This document shows positions 53,901-64,000 of a stretch of 64,000 nt of DNA, piece by piece. The DNA lies in contig CM043699.1 of NCBI GenBank assembly GCA_023935145.1, positions 125,315,036-125,379,035 on the forward strand, given 5' to 3'. Position numbers and translations under genes: made by a program. The notes beneath the pieces are model-generated. The model saw only the letters and a program-made list of their open reading frames with translations, was not told the origin of the DNA and ran no database searches. Source of the stretch: Bretschneidera sinensis (taxonomy: Eukaryota; Streptophyta; Magnoliopsida; Brassicales; Akaniaceae). Numbering within the stretch: the stretch's first letter is position 1; every line of letters begins with the position of its first letter.

Positions 53901-54610
53901 TAATGTGAGCAAGCTACGATATTTTCTTAAGCTAGCAAATTACTATCGACACTTTGTTGAAGGATACTCTAGGAGAGTTTCCACTATAACAAAACTCTTG
54001 AAGAAAGGCCACAAATGGGTTTGGTCAGTTCAATTCCATGAAGGCCTTGAAGATTTGAAGCAAACTATGATGAAAAATCTGGTCCTAACTCTCCCCGACA
54101 TCACAAAGCCCTTTAAAATCCAAACGGATGCGTTAGATTATGCCATTGGGGGAGTTTTGCTTCAAGAGGGCCACCCTACTACATACAAGAGTCACAAGTT
54201 GAGCGAAGCTAAAAGATAGCACACAACCTAAGAAAAAGAGTTGTTAGCAGTTATCCATTATCTTCGAGTATAGAGACACTATTTGTTGGGGGCAACTTTT
54301 ATGGTGAAATGGACAACATGGTCGTTAGTCATTTTCTAAATCAACTAAAGCTCATAGCAAAACAAGCACGTTGGTAGGAATACTTAGCTGAGTTTGATTT
54401 TCACTTTGAGTATAAATTGGGTCGTACAAACCAAGTGGCCGATGCGTCAAGTTGGAAGGCAAAACTTACACCCTTGAAAGTGTTTGCCTCTTTATCAGTA
54501 AGTAAAGTTGTTACACTGCTACGAGAACACATCAAAGAAAATTTTAACAAAGATGACAAAGCCCAAGCCAACATAAAGCTATCTTTAGAAGGGAAGACTC
54601 GATAATTTTG
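53901..54610 (+). pseudogene. RNase H of element K
   Basis: [60 protein letters not shown], where the TDAS of other elements is TDAL. After a stop at 54218, HYLRV..HYLLG-like segments lead to FHFEYKLGRTNQVADASSWK (54400-54450), the domain end. RNase H removes the RNA template during cDNA synthesis. Confidence 0.88.
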
Positions 54611-55450
54611 GGTCGAAAATGGGTTATTATGATCTAAGGGTCGACGGTTGTTCGTCCCTAAGACTAGAGACTTGCGAAAACTGCTATTGCGTGAATGGCA
54701 TGATTCTCTTTGGGCAGGCCACCTTGGTTGGCAAAGACCTTATGCGATGTTGAAACAAAGCTACTATTGGCCCCAAATAAAGGAAGATGTGATGTGTTAC
54801 ACTAAAATTTATCTTACTTGCCAACACAATAAGGTTGAAAGGTAGAAGTTAGTCGAGTTATTGGAACCCTTGAAATTACCTTCAAGACCTTAGGAAAGTA
54901 TCTCACTAGACTTCATCACTTGTCTACCAAATGTTGGGGATCATGGCCCCATTTTGGTTGTGGTTAATTGATTTTCAAAGTATAGTACCTTCATCCCCGC
55001 CCTAAGGTATTGTACTGTGGAAGAAACAACTCAACTATTTTTCAAACATGTGGTTAAATATTGGGGTGTGCCCTAAAGCATTGTGAGTGATTGAGACTCG
55101 AGATTCATGGGAACCTTTTGGTCTGAACTCTTTGGACTCCTTGCCTTAGTACTTAACATTTCATCAAGTTATCACCTACAGATTTATGGACAGACGGAAC
55201 ACTTTAATAACATGTTAGAAGAATATTTTCGCCATTTTGTTAATGCCAATCAAAGAAACTGGGTGCAACTACTTGACATGACTCAATTCTGTTTTGATGC
55301 CCTTAAGAATTCCAACTCCAACAAAAGCCCATTTGAAGTGATCACAGGCTCCCAACCTTTAATGCCCCACACTATAGTTAACCTTATAAGGGCCCCAACC
55401 TTTGAGCCTATAATTTCACCAAGGAGTGGAAGAAGAACATGGAGATAGCT
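54611..55450 (+). pseudogene. Integrase core of element K
   Basis: HHCC zinc domain: EWHDSLWAGHLGWQRPYAML, then VMCYTKIYLTCQHNK (54700-54845); the two His and two Cys are kept. Core: ISLDFITCLPN (first D, about 54905), SIVSD.DSRFMG (second D, about 55080; two codons became stops), SSSYHLQIYGQTEHFNNMLE (about 55160-55220, catalytic E kept). Then NSNSNKSPFEVITGSQPLMP. Several stops. Confidence 0.9.
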
Positions 55451-55980
55451 CGTGTATACCTTAAGAAAGCCTCAAAGAGAATGAAGAAGTGGACAGATAT
55501 GATGAGAACCCCGAGAAAGTTTGAAGTTGAGGACTTAGTGCTTGTGAAGATTGTGGTAGAACAACTCAAATTCTCAAGAAACAGGACAAAAAATTAGTAC
55601 ACAAATATGAAGGACCAGTCCCTATCATAGCTAAAGTGGGGAAGTTTTCTTACAGAATCCAGCCACCAGCTTAGATGAAAATACACCTGGTGTTCCACGT
55701 TAGCTACTTAAAGCCTTACCATGTAGACTCAGAAGATCAAGCACGAAGCCAACCGTCAAGACTAAACATCAACATCACGCCACCAGTTCGAGAGGTAAAG
55801 GGGATACTAACTAATCGAGTTGTGAAGACACATAATGGAATATGGCAAGAATATCCAGTGAAATGGAAGAACCAGGGAGAAGAAGAATCTAGTTGGGAGA
55901 AAGTGATCGATCTACAACCATTCAAGCAGAAGATTGAAGAGTTCCTAGCAAACAGGTCAACGAGGACGTCGATAGATTAA
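55451..55980 (+). pseudogene. Integrase tail and chromodomain of element K
   Basis: 55675-55980 is open for 101 codons: IHLVFHVSYLKPYH, then the chromodomain-like segment VKGILTNRVVKTHNGIWQEY, PVKWKNQGEEESSWEKVIDL, QPFKQKIEEFL. Chromodomains at the integrase end direct integration to modified histones in chromoviruses; the aromatic W/Y positions of the fold (EYPVKWK, SSWE) are kept. Ends in TAA at 55978, followed by the PPT-like tract and LTR K2. Confidence 0.88.
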
Positions 55981-55991
55981 GTGGACGAGAA

Positions 55992-56663
55992 TTTCATGGT
56001 CCGTGCTTGTCCAAGGCCTTGTACCATGCCCATGGCTGCACGTCCCATGTCTCTTAGTAATGTTGGTGCCTAATGGAAAATTTTTAATTCTTTATTTTTT
56101 TATTTTGTATTTCAGAAGTATGATGGCTTAAGCATAAGTAATGTTTCCTCCAACTAGAGCTCTAAATGACTTAAGACAATTTAGGGGGGGTGAGTAAGTT
56201 ACTCGCTGGCCATGATTAAGTATGTTGTCCTATTGGCTGCTTGGTAGTGCCCTCTATCCTAATAGTATTCTTATAATATGCTTATATTATTGAAGCTTTT
56301 ATGCATTCATGTGCCTAGAGTTGGTTATGTGTTATTGCCTATTTTGGCTCATATTTGCTTGGTGATCTAGGTGTGTGCCTCGGGGCACACCCGTGTGTGG
56401 TGTGTGTTGCTTGAATTGGGTGTGCGCCCCTGGGCACGCCGCTTGTTGTTTGCTAAGGGCTTGTTTCACCTCGCCCATATTCATTGTTGCATGGTCCTTT
56501 GATGGTTATGTGATATCATTTTGTGGCTAATATGTTCCTTTTTTCTTGCAGAGTGTGCAAGACTTAAAATTACTCGAGTGAGCTAGACTGACTTGCTTAG
56601 GGGGAACCAAGACAAGTGTCATGCAGACGTATGCCTTTAAGGGAAAATGTTAAGACCGTGACA
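55992..56663 (+). repeat. LTR K2 (3' LTR of K)
   Basis: 672 bp, TTTCATGGTCCGTGCTTGTC (TG mutated to TT) to AGACCGTGACA. Aligns with K1 ('tgtgcgcccctgggcacgcc', 'tgcttagggggaaccaaga'). Confidence 0.85.
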
Positions 56664-58718
56664 CATGGGTAATGTAAAAGTTTAATCTAAAATCTTAATA
56701 AACTTGTATTTTAAAAGATCTAAGAGTTTATTGATGAATAAAAGAGGTTTTTGAAGAAAAAATGAAGTTTTTCGCAAGAGTTTTAGGTGTTGAATTAGTG
56801 GATAGCCGACTATGACGATTCCATAGTCAACTATGATCTAGGAAGAAACCCCATAACATTAAAACAGTCGACTATCCAAGCTGTACAATTGATTGTCTGA
56901 CAGTCAACTGTCTAATCTTCTATAGCTCGGACAGTCAACTGTACAATTAGATAGTCGACTGTTGAGACCTGTTTTTGTATATAAACAGTAGTCTCTCATA
57001 ACTTTTTAAACAACTTGATGAAATTTTTAAGATAAAAACATGAACTTTATGGTTTTAAGAAAATTACTTCCTTTCATTTTGAGCCTCTAAGAAAAAAGTT
57101 TTATAGAACTACTTAGACAAAAAGAAAGATTGTTATAGTTTAAAATTTTAATACATTTTCTCCTTATGGGTGATGACTTGGATGATTTTGTATGTGTGTG
57201 AACATTTTGATTTGATTAGACTAAATGGTAATTCATTAGGTATAGTGGAGGATCATTTTAGAGACAATAAGATACCTTGGAGATTGGAGTTGATTCGAGA
57301 GGTGAGTACACCTTACTTTTAGTAAGTGTATTAGATTGTAAAATAAAAATATAAAAATATGATAACTTGATTGACCATGGAAGTCACAATAATAGAACTA
57401 TAAGAGTTATGAGTATGGGAGACTTCAATGTGGCAATAATAAAAAATAATATTGTGAAGATTATATGGAGATATGAATGTATAAGATATTAGTTTGGAAA
57501 TGATTTGATGTAGTCATGCTTGAGAAATTGTGATGTGTGTGATTGTAAAGAAAGTGATTGATTGTGTTGTTATGAGATTGTGATGTTGTTGATTGATAGA
57601 TGTTGATTGCATATTCATTGAGTTGTGAATGCAATTCCACACTATATATATAGTTAGCATATTATAAGAGGATGAGTGGTGAGACTGCGATAGGTCCCTT
57701 CCCACAAGGAGTGATAGGGAATCAAATATGGTTGGATGTTGTAGGACCCCACTTGAAAAAACGTGTAGGGAGATGTCCTCGTTGTTATAAGATTAGCCCA
57801 ATGACGAGACATTATGATGATATGAATATATACATGATTATGTACCTCATTACATTCATATTTGCATTGTATATCATGGATGGTGGATGTTGTGATAGAA
57901 TTTACTTATGAGGGGTAACTGTCATAAATTGCCAATGAGAGATATGTGGTGTACTTAGCCTGGAGAGGGACATGATTGTTGTTTGTTGAAATAGAAAAAT
58001 GTTAAGATGGGAACCCTTTATATTTTTATTGACCTTATGATGGTAAAGTGTAGAGGTAGAAACTCTTTATATCACTGTTGGCTTTATTATGTTTGCAAGT
58101 GTATTATGAATTGTATGTCTGGAGTTAAATTAAGAAAAATTGATAAATTTTTCTTCTCGTTAAAACAATTGAGAAAAATAATTAGAGGAAACTTAAGAAT
58201 TTTTTTACACATACCAAGAAATTAAATAATTATATACAATAATTATAATCAAAACAATAATTTCCTCCAATGTGATTACTTCTCGTAAAGTGTTTATCAC
58301 TAAGATTTTTAGCTCATCCATTTTATTTTACTAACATTTCATGTAGTATTGGAAGTTTTGGGTCAAAATCAAAAGGAGTCATTAATAAGGCACTCAACTA
58401 TGACATCCTTGCCTTTCAAGTTTTTGTTAGAAGTTTAAATTCTTAGATTACAATTTAATCATTGTAAAAGAAGATACATAAATTAGTTGTAGTGAGGGAG
58501 TTTTCTTTTTATTCGTATCTTTTGTAAGGTGTAAAGTCTTGATCATCTTGTATTGTAAGATTGTTTGAATATGTACATTTGATAGTGTACAGTTTTAAAT
58601 GTCAGAAAAAATGTTTTGATCTATATGTTTTGTTTGGTTGCATCTCGAATCAAGGTGTTCAGTGCTTAAAGGTAATGGAGTTGTTTCAAGTATGGCCCAC
58701 TCGGGATGGGTCGTTACA
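56664..58718 (+). repeat. Probable solo LTR L
   Basis: Likely from TGTAAAAGTTTAATC (56673) to CGGGATGGGTCGTTACA (58718). The end is the same as the ends of C-family LTRs read on their own strand, so it is a related Ty3 LTR. AGTCGACT-type array 56807-56965 and TATA (TATATAAAC) at 56978-56986. No target duplication found, so the left edge is uncertain. It contains only short ORFs (57672-57911, 58007-58225), which I do not accept as genes. Confidence 0.6.
56807..56965. repeat. AGTCGACT/AGTCAACT array in LTR L
   Basis: tagccgactatga, tagtcaactatga, cagtcgactatcc, cagtcaactgtct, cagtcaactgtac, tagtcgactgttg within 160 bp, ending 13 bp before the TATA box. Confidence 0.8.
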
Positions 58719-58729
58719 ACAGAGTGACT

Positions 58730-59130
58730 ATGGCTAACAAGTCTAGATGCATGGGTAATTAGGAAAAAAGAGCGGTACCTACACATACACGTTTTGAAGG
58801 ATCCAATATTTTCACTACTTGGGTAAAAGAAGTGGAAATGGAAATTACTTATAGTGTGTTAGGTAGTATTTATAAACTTACTTTAGAGGGTAATTCTTGG
58901 GTTCGTACTTACCCTCGTCATAACATCCTTCTTCGAAGGGAGTCATCATGGGTAATAAGTTCGGATGCATGGGTAATAAACAGAAAAGAGTGATACCTAC
59001 ACATACACATTTTGAAGGATCTAGTATTTTCACTACATGGGTAAAATGAGTAGAAATGGGAATTATTCCTAGTGTGTTAAGTAGGATTTGTAAACTTCCT
59101 CTAGAGGGAAATGCTTGGGTTTGTACTGAT
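58730..59130 (+). repeat. Tandem duplication, 218-bp period, in the I accessory ORF
   Basis: Copy 1 58730-58909, copy 2 58948-59127. Both run from ATGG(c/g)TAA(c/t)AAGT(c) through cacatacac(g/a)ttttgaagga, tttcactac, to cttgggttygtact. Each begins with an ATG. The period is not a multiple of three, so the copies are in different frames, and both contain stops. Confidence 0.85.
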
Positions 59131-60437
59131 AAGTGACCTGATAATTTTGATGTTCAATTCGTTATTCGTGAATTTACAAATTATCCAAATTTTTTCTTGA
59201 TTTCAGATTGTAGTGTTAAGAAATTAGCTGTTGAAATGCTAGTCGTGCATGTTCTTGTATGTAAATGTTTTTTCCCTAAGATCTGAAGTTATGCCTTCAT
59301 TAGTCTTTTCGATATTTATCTTATGAGGCATATCGATCATGTTAAACCATACAGCTTACCTTTTTTAATTGTGTTTAAAATGGATGAGGTTGCTAATAAG
59401 AAAGGTAAGCTCTCATATGAGATGGTTATAATTCGTCTCTTAAAGGGATTTAATGTAAACCTTGATGGCTCAGATAATATTAGCTACCTAACACTAATAT
59501 GGTTAATAATCACACCCTCAATCGAATACAATGGCATTATTTTGAGTCAGAAAAGGAATGGGTGAGAAGGGAAGACTATGAGCCTAATGGAAAATGGTTT
59601 AGGAAAAGGGTTGGTGAATCTTCTGGCACAGCACAAGGTCAAAAGGTTTAGGCTAAGGAACATTAAGAAGAGGATCAGCCTCCTCCTTCAGATGGTGTTG
59701 GTGGTACTGATGAGCAAATTCTAACTGCTCTAGTTAGTATTCACAATGATATAAATACCATTTCTGTGGATGTTCATGGGTTGAGGACTAACCTTAGAGC
59801 TTTAAGAGATCATGTGGATACCTCGGTTGTAGTTTTGAGAAGTGATATGGAATGCCTTCATTCAAACGCTCGCGATATGTAATGAAATTCTTAAGACTTT
59901 GCATGCTAAGATGATGATTAATTTAGGAGTGCTTGGTGCTCATGTGTGCACCTCCTTTGAAGACATCTTTTCTTTTTTCTCTCCAATTCCCTCATTCCCC
60001 TTGTGATAACTCTTTTGAAGGTTTCTAAATTTGCAAGAGCACATTTCTTTTCTCATGCATTTTATTTTTGTGAACACTTGGATGCTTATGCTATTTTTTG
60101 TTGTTATTTTGGATGCACGTTTTTAAAGGGAGCTCTCTTTCCTCTCTTTCTTTTTGTGATGTTGACAAAAAAGGGGAGAAAAAACTAAAACTTAATGCTA
60201 GATTTATTTTTGCTCTTAAATTACTTCTTCTTCTCTTTTATGTTATTAATGTTATAATTACTTTTCTCTTCAAGAGAAGAGGAGTAGTCATTTTATAACT
60301 TCTTCAATTAGTTGGATGGATATAAATTTCCTTGATTTGTTGGGGGGAAGATTTTAAAGGCAGAGGAGACTCAAAATTTTCCTAAATTTCCAACACTTAG
60401 TTTTTGCAAATTAATTTTAAAAACTGGTTTTGTCATC

Positions 60438-60454
60438 ATAAAAGATGGGGAGAT
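60438..60454 (+). promoter_or_regulatory. PPT of element I
   Basis: ataaaagatggggagat before TGTTGACC; the copia-type tract also seen before LTR H. Confidence 0.8.
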
Positions 60455-61338
60455 TGTTGACCTTATATTGATTTTGATAATGGCAAACCATGTTATTATG
60501 TTAACTCTTTCTTGTCTATCTCTAAATGACAAGATGAAAGGCATGCATTCAAGGTGCAAGGCATGCACACAAGAAGTAAGGCACGCACATGAAAATCCAT
60601 GGAGCCTTGAAGTTGATTCGAAGCAGACGCAATGTGAGAGGAATCTTAGTTTTTCTAATATGAAGTCTTTTGTTAATCCATCTCTATGCTCTTATATCAA
60701 TTATGGCTCAAAAATTGTTTTACACAAACGATTTTGACAAGTTTTTAGTGAAAAATTGATTTTGTGTAAGTCATAGTCAACTATAGCTTTAGGGTAGTCG
60801 ACTACTTGACTCTGGCCAAACTTCCTTGAAGTCACAGAGATTTCTGGTAGTCGACTACACTCTCAGTTAGTCAACTACCAGCTCAAAATCCATAGCACAT
60901 GTTTAATTTTTAAATAAAGTAGTCGATAACCTCCTTGGATAGTCGACTATAGGCTCGAAAAATCAGTTTTATGGGTTATTTTTCGAAGGGGTAGTCGACT
61001 ACACCTTAAGGATAGTCGACTACCCTAACGAAATAACAGCTAGTTTTCAAAATTTAAGATGCTTTTATGTCTCTAATGACTAGGAGGAGTTAAACCCATA
61101 AATACCCAACCATTATAAGCCTCAACAACTATCTTGAATATCCTTAAGCTCATAAATTGCTTCAACTTTTCAAAATATGAAATTGAGTCATTCTTGTGCT
61201 AAGAGTTTGTGAGAGAGAAAAATATGAGTTGTAATAATTTATTGTGATCTCCCCTGTGTTGTATCAAAAACAATTTTCTACTATCCAAGTTGTAAAAGAG
61301 TTGGTATAACTCTTGAAGAGATTTGTTTGAATGTTTAG
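60455..61338 (+). repeat. LTR I, 5' part
   Basis: Starts TGTTGACCTTATATTGATTT. AGTCGACT array at 60775-61030; TATA-like cataaatacc at about 61097. Interrupted at 61338 by element J, so its 3' part is not seen. Confidence 0.75.
60775..61030. repeat. AGTCGACT array in LTR I
   Basis: tagtcaactatagc, tagtcgactacttg, tagtcgactacac, tagtcaactaccag, tagtcgataacc, tagtcgactatagg, tagtcgactacacc, tagtcgactaccc over 250 bp; ends about 70 bp before the TATA-like box. Confidence 0.85.
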
Positions 61339-61683
61339 TGTTAGCATAATTGACAGTTGGATATGTGTTAGCCTAGTCTATTAAGGTAGCATATATTCTG
61401 TAAATGATAGGCATTTAATTTTGTCAGCTTCTTACCTTGCATAGTCAGATGTAATGGCTGATTTTCAGCCTTATAATTAGCCTGATAGTTTCTGTATAAA
61501 AGAAGAAACTCTCACAAAGAGAAACATTCAAAACAAAACCTTTTTTTGACATGGTATCAGAGCCTCAAGTTATTTTTTTCACGTTTTTCTCTCGGCATGG
61601 ATGAATTCTTGGCTTTTTGGTGGAGTTTTTTTTTTTATTCTCAGCATCAGGACTATTGGAAACCTCTTCATAGGTTCTGTCGG
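61339..61683 (+). mobile_element. Start of Ty1/copia element J (LTR, PBS)
   Basis: A short LTR (61339-61551, 213 bp, TGTTAGCATAATTGACAG to TTTTTTTGACA) followed by TGGTATCAGAGCC (61552-61564), a perfect initiator tRNA-Met PBS. LTR size and PBS position fit a small Ty1/copia element. About 120 bp of leader follow before an A-type LTR cuts it at 61684. No coding region is left. Confidence 0.75.
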
Positions 61684-62981
61684 TGTTGTGTAAATATCTA
61701 CCTATATTAATAAGCAAATAATTGAACGGTTGTACTTGCGAGTGCACAAGGTCAACATAGTAGTATAGTGTGCAAATGCGAGATTATCTCCCCAGGGATT
61801 GGTAAATTTTTCTATAGAATTAGTTTCGTAATATAAAACGATAGAAATAATAATTTAGTTTGAATTGATAATGATAAAAGCGTAGGGACTTGATATTCAC
61901 CACTAATCATGCTTCCATAATAAAACAATATGCCAATGCTTTAATCACGTCATGAATAACTAATGTTTGTCAACCTAAGGACATGGTGTATACTCCTTAA
62001 GCTATTGATTTTCCTAAGCAATGAGTTAGGCATGGTGTATACTCTAACTCTTTTATTTCTTAAAGGATTTAGCATGGTGTATACTAAGCTGTTCCTTAAG
62101 AAAGCATAATATTTGTGGAAATCGACAAACACACGAGACCTAGGGCATGGTATATACTTCCAGTTTCCCATGTTGTTAACCCAAGAGCCCAGTGTGGATT
62201 TCTTTTGTTACTATTGTCAAACTTAGGACTCGGTCATCCAAATTGATTTAACTAACTAGTCCATACCATATGCATATGTTGATCAGGCAAACACATATGA
62301 GGAATTCAAGAAAACAGGAATTAATCAAGTTAAGCATCATAATATAAATATCGCAAAAGCGCCAATACTAAATTATTGAGTAAACATAATCAGGGATTCA
62401 ATCAAGCCAATACTAGTAAATTAGTTACATATGAGTTTGATGTTAAACATCTTCGTAAAATAAAATAAAGGGAGAAAAATAAACCCGAAAATACTATGGA
62501 GAAGAGTCGTCAATTCATCTCAAAAATCTCTCTTCGAATCTCCCTCTCTCTTGTTTACAGGCCTATTTATAAAGTTTTAGAAACATCTGGAAACCCTAAA
62601 CTCCTAAAACAAAACCCTACCCTACTTTCCAAAATAGGTTCTTCTATTTTACTATTCACTGATGTGCATGTGAACTCGATCACAAACTGGTGCGCTCGAG
62701 CCTTATTCTTGCTCGTGCGAGTGCTGGTGCGCTCGATCCTTGGCTTGGGTGTTGTTGCGCTCGATCGCGAGTCTCTGTGCTCGATCACACTAGGTAGCTT
62801 CTAGCTCTTCCAGATTTTGCTCTCCAAACCAGATAATTCCATAATGCTCCCTTTTCTTCAGAAACCTAAAAGAACACAGAAAACACATAAAGGAAATAAA
62901 ACAGAATGAATTAACACAAACTAAGAACTTAACAAATGTAAATTAAGGGGCTTAAATATGAATATTTAAGCACTTATCACA
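61684..62981 (-). repeat. LTR A3
   Basis: 1298 bp, minus strand TGTGATAAGTGCTTAAATATT to TTTACACAACA. PPT complement ccctcaaactta at 62982-62993. Array at 62680-62795; minus-strand TATA TTATAAATAGG at 62573-62563. Confidence 0.9.
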
Positions 62982-63790
62982 CCCTCAAACTTACATATTG
63001 CTAGTCCCTTAGCAATACGAAACTAAAAACTAAATGAAAAACAAAGAACACAAAGATAAATCCATCATTCATAGTATCCAAAATTTAAGTATCACACAAA
63101 ACCATGATGTTCATTCATGAGCAAGCTTAAAATATAACCCATCTTCGCAATGAATAGGAATTTTAAAATCTAATTACTTACAAGAGGCTGGCTAACGCAT
63201 CACAAGTCCGAATCAGTGTAAAGTGAACTAGCATATAAAAATGAAGCTTTCAAATAACTCTAATGTGTAATGTTTCCATGTCTCAAGATTCATCGACTAT
63301 CCAATCAGAATGAACAATAATGGCACATTTTTGTTTCCTTCTTTCTTTTATTATGAGACTTTGCGATGTTTAGTTTCCTTAAGCATTCTAATTGACCCAT
63401 GTAGCGAGTGTTGAGTCAATGATTCCCAAACCAGATGGTTTTAGGGCATTAGATGTAAAGACACCCCTAAGGACTTATAACTCAAGTCAAAAAGGCTATG
63501 AAACTAAACTGGCCTTAATTCTATCAAGCAAAATTCCCACCTTTAGACGTGAACACTCGTTGCTTACTGAGGCAAGAGGTCCAGTTACTCAGCAAAAATT
63601 TTATCAATGATCAGTATGAGCAAAATTCCCACCTTTTAACATGAACATTCACTGCTTACTGAGGCAAGAGGTCCAGTTACTCAGTGGATAGTTTATTAAT
63701 GATCATCATAAGCATTTTTCTCTTTTTGTGCAAAACATTTTGCTTGCAAATGGTGTATTCATTGCAAATAACTAGTTCTTAATAAAAACT
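62982..63790 (-). repeat. 3' domain of the deleted A-type element
   Basis: Inverted copy of 31300-32121, including the two-copy 'gcctcagtaagcagtgagtg' segment (63540-63590 and 63625-63680). No gene; the ORF at 63392-63610 is a translation of this repeat. Confidence 0.8.
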
Positions 63791-64000
63791 TGTTGTGTAA
63801 ATATCTACCTAAATTAATAAGCAAATAATTGAACGGTTTTACTTGCAAGTGCACAAGGTCAACATAGTAATAAAGTGTGCAAATGCAAGATCATCTCCAT
63901 AGGGATTGGTAAATTTTGCTTTAGAATTAGTTTTGTAATATAAAATGATAGAAATAATAATTGAGTTTGAATTGATAATGATAAAAGCGTAGGGACTTGA
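63791..64000 (-). repeat. 5' LTR end of the deleted A-type element (cut by window)
   Basis: 210 bp matching 61684-61893. On the minus strand it is the final part of the LTR. Confidence 0.85.

Larger units (their letters stand above)
50962..56663 (+). mobile_element. Chromovirus-like Ty3 element K
   Basis: LTR K1 50962-51611, initiator-Met PBS at 51613-51625, gag, protease, RT, RNase H, integrase and chromodomain in canonical order on the plus strand, then PPT-like aagtggacgagaat and LTR K2 55992-56663. Both LTRs about 650-670 bp. The pol has many stops and a deletion after the RT active site. No matching target duplication was found, and the left neighbour is another K LTR tail. Confidence 0.88.
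58719..60454 (+). pseudogene. Accessory ORF and 3' region of element I
   Basis: Plus strand. Starts with a tandemly duplicated segment (58730-59130, see there), then YVNVF...VMPSLVFSIF-like and a frame at 59323-59565 (MRHIDHVKPYSLPFLIVFKM, KGKLSYEMVIIRLLKGFNVN). Behind it are an acidic/Gln-rich linker and a helical tail (59720-59880). The order matches the H region at 47575-48660: both end with the 'catttcttttctcatgcatttta' block (60040-60062; 48733-48755), a 'gttgacaaa..ggg.agaaaaa' block and the same PPT. The protein is probably a diverged member of the plant-only accessory family. No gag or pol is seen. Confidence 0.5.
61684..64000 (-). mobile_element. Internally deleted A-type element (minus strand, truncated by window)
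   Basis: 3' LTR A3 at 61684-62981, 3' domain 62982-63790, then the end of a 5' LTR from 63791 to the window edge. On the minus strand the 5' LTR end CACAACA is followed by AGTTTTT, the first bases before the PBS in element A. The sequence then jumps to the 3' domain. PBS, gag and everything to the 3' domain are deleted, leaving only about 810 bp between LTRs. The target duplication cannot be seen (right end outside the window). Confidence 0.8.

Noticed and set aside
57672..58225. Two ORFs of 79 and 72 codons in LTR L
   Set aside because: Short, not overlapping any known domain, and inside a probable LTR.

Overview
The window looks like nuclear DNA of a flowering plant (probably a dicot; I cannot name the species). 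It consists almost entirely of degenerate LTR retrotransposons, many nested inside one another, with no intact host gene. Evidence: gag, protease, RT, RNase H and integrase remnants of Ty3 and Ty1 type on both strands, LTRs that repeat within the window, primer binding sites (PBS) matching tRNA-Asp and initiator tRNA-Met, polypurine tracts (PPT), and a plastid rpoC2 fragment, which is typical of plant nuclear DNA. Every long coding region carries stops or frameshifts. The picture fits old heterochromatin. Family letters (A to L, Z) are mine and local to this window.

Layout. 1-2429: 3' domain and LTR (F1) of an Athila-like family, with a tail of an A-type LTR. 2430-5375: gag and 5' LTR (C1) of a minus-strand Ty3 element. 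5376-6893: unidentified minus-strand coding remnant. 6931-8564: short non-autonomous LTR element E. 8570-39184: a minus-strand Ty1/copia element Z, split by a minus-strand Ty3 element D (10686-38364). D's 3' LTR is itself split by a plus-strand Athila-like element A (11075-33437, target duplication CCTAG). A holds a second nested compound element B (16434-27247, target duplication GTGTC) and two solo LTRs (F2 at 27836-29266, G at 29466-30767). Removing A rejoins D's LTR to 465 bp, against 464 bp for its partner. Removing B, F2 and G rejoins one ORF and the 3' domain of A.

39185-47552: E-LTR fragment, then minus-strand Ty3 element C, with a 5' LTR that contains about 365 bp of plastid rpoC2. 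47553-50829: 3' half of a plus-strand element H (accessory ORF, PPT, LTR). 50830-56663: plus-strand chromovirus-like Ty3 element K with both LTRs. 56673-58718: probable solo LTR L. 58719-61338: element I, related to H. 61339-61683: start of a copia element J. 61684-64000: internally deleted A-type element on the minus strand, running off the window.

Most notable: (1) four LTRs of the F and B families carry the plant snRNA-gene upstream sequence element (RTCCCACATCG) or a decayed form, always exactly 33 nt before a TATA box or its decayed counterpart, which is the pol II snRNA promoter geometry; (2) solo LTR F2 ends in 40 nt of tRNA-Asp lying beyond the PBS, as if primer tRNA had been copied and integrated; (3) several LTR families carry arrays of short palindromes (GCGATCGAGCGCAC type or AGTCGACT type) just upstream of their TATA boxes; (4) A and B carry gag (A also protease) and, in A, a plant-specific accessory ORF, but show no RT or integrase.
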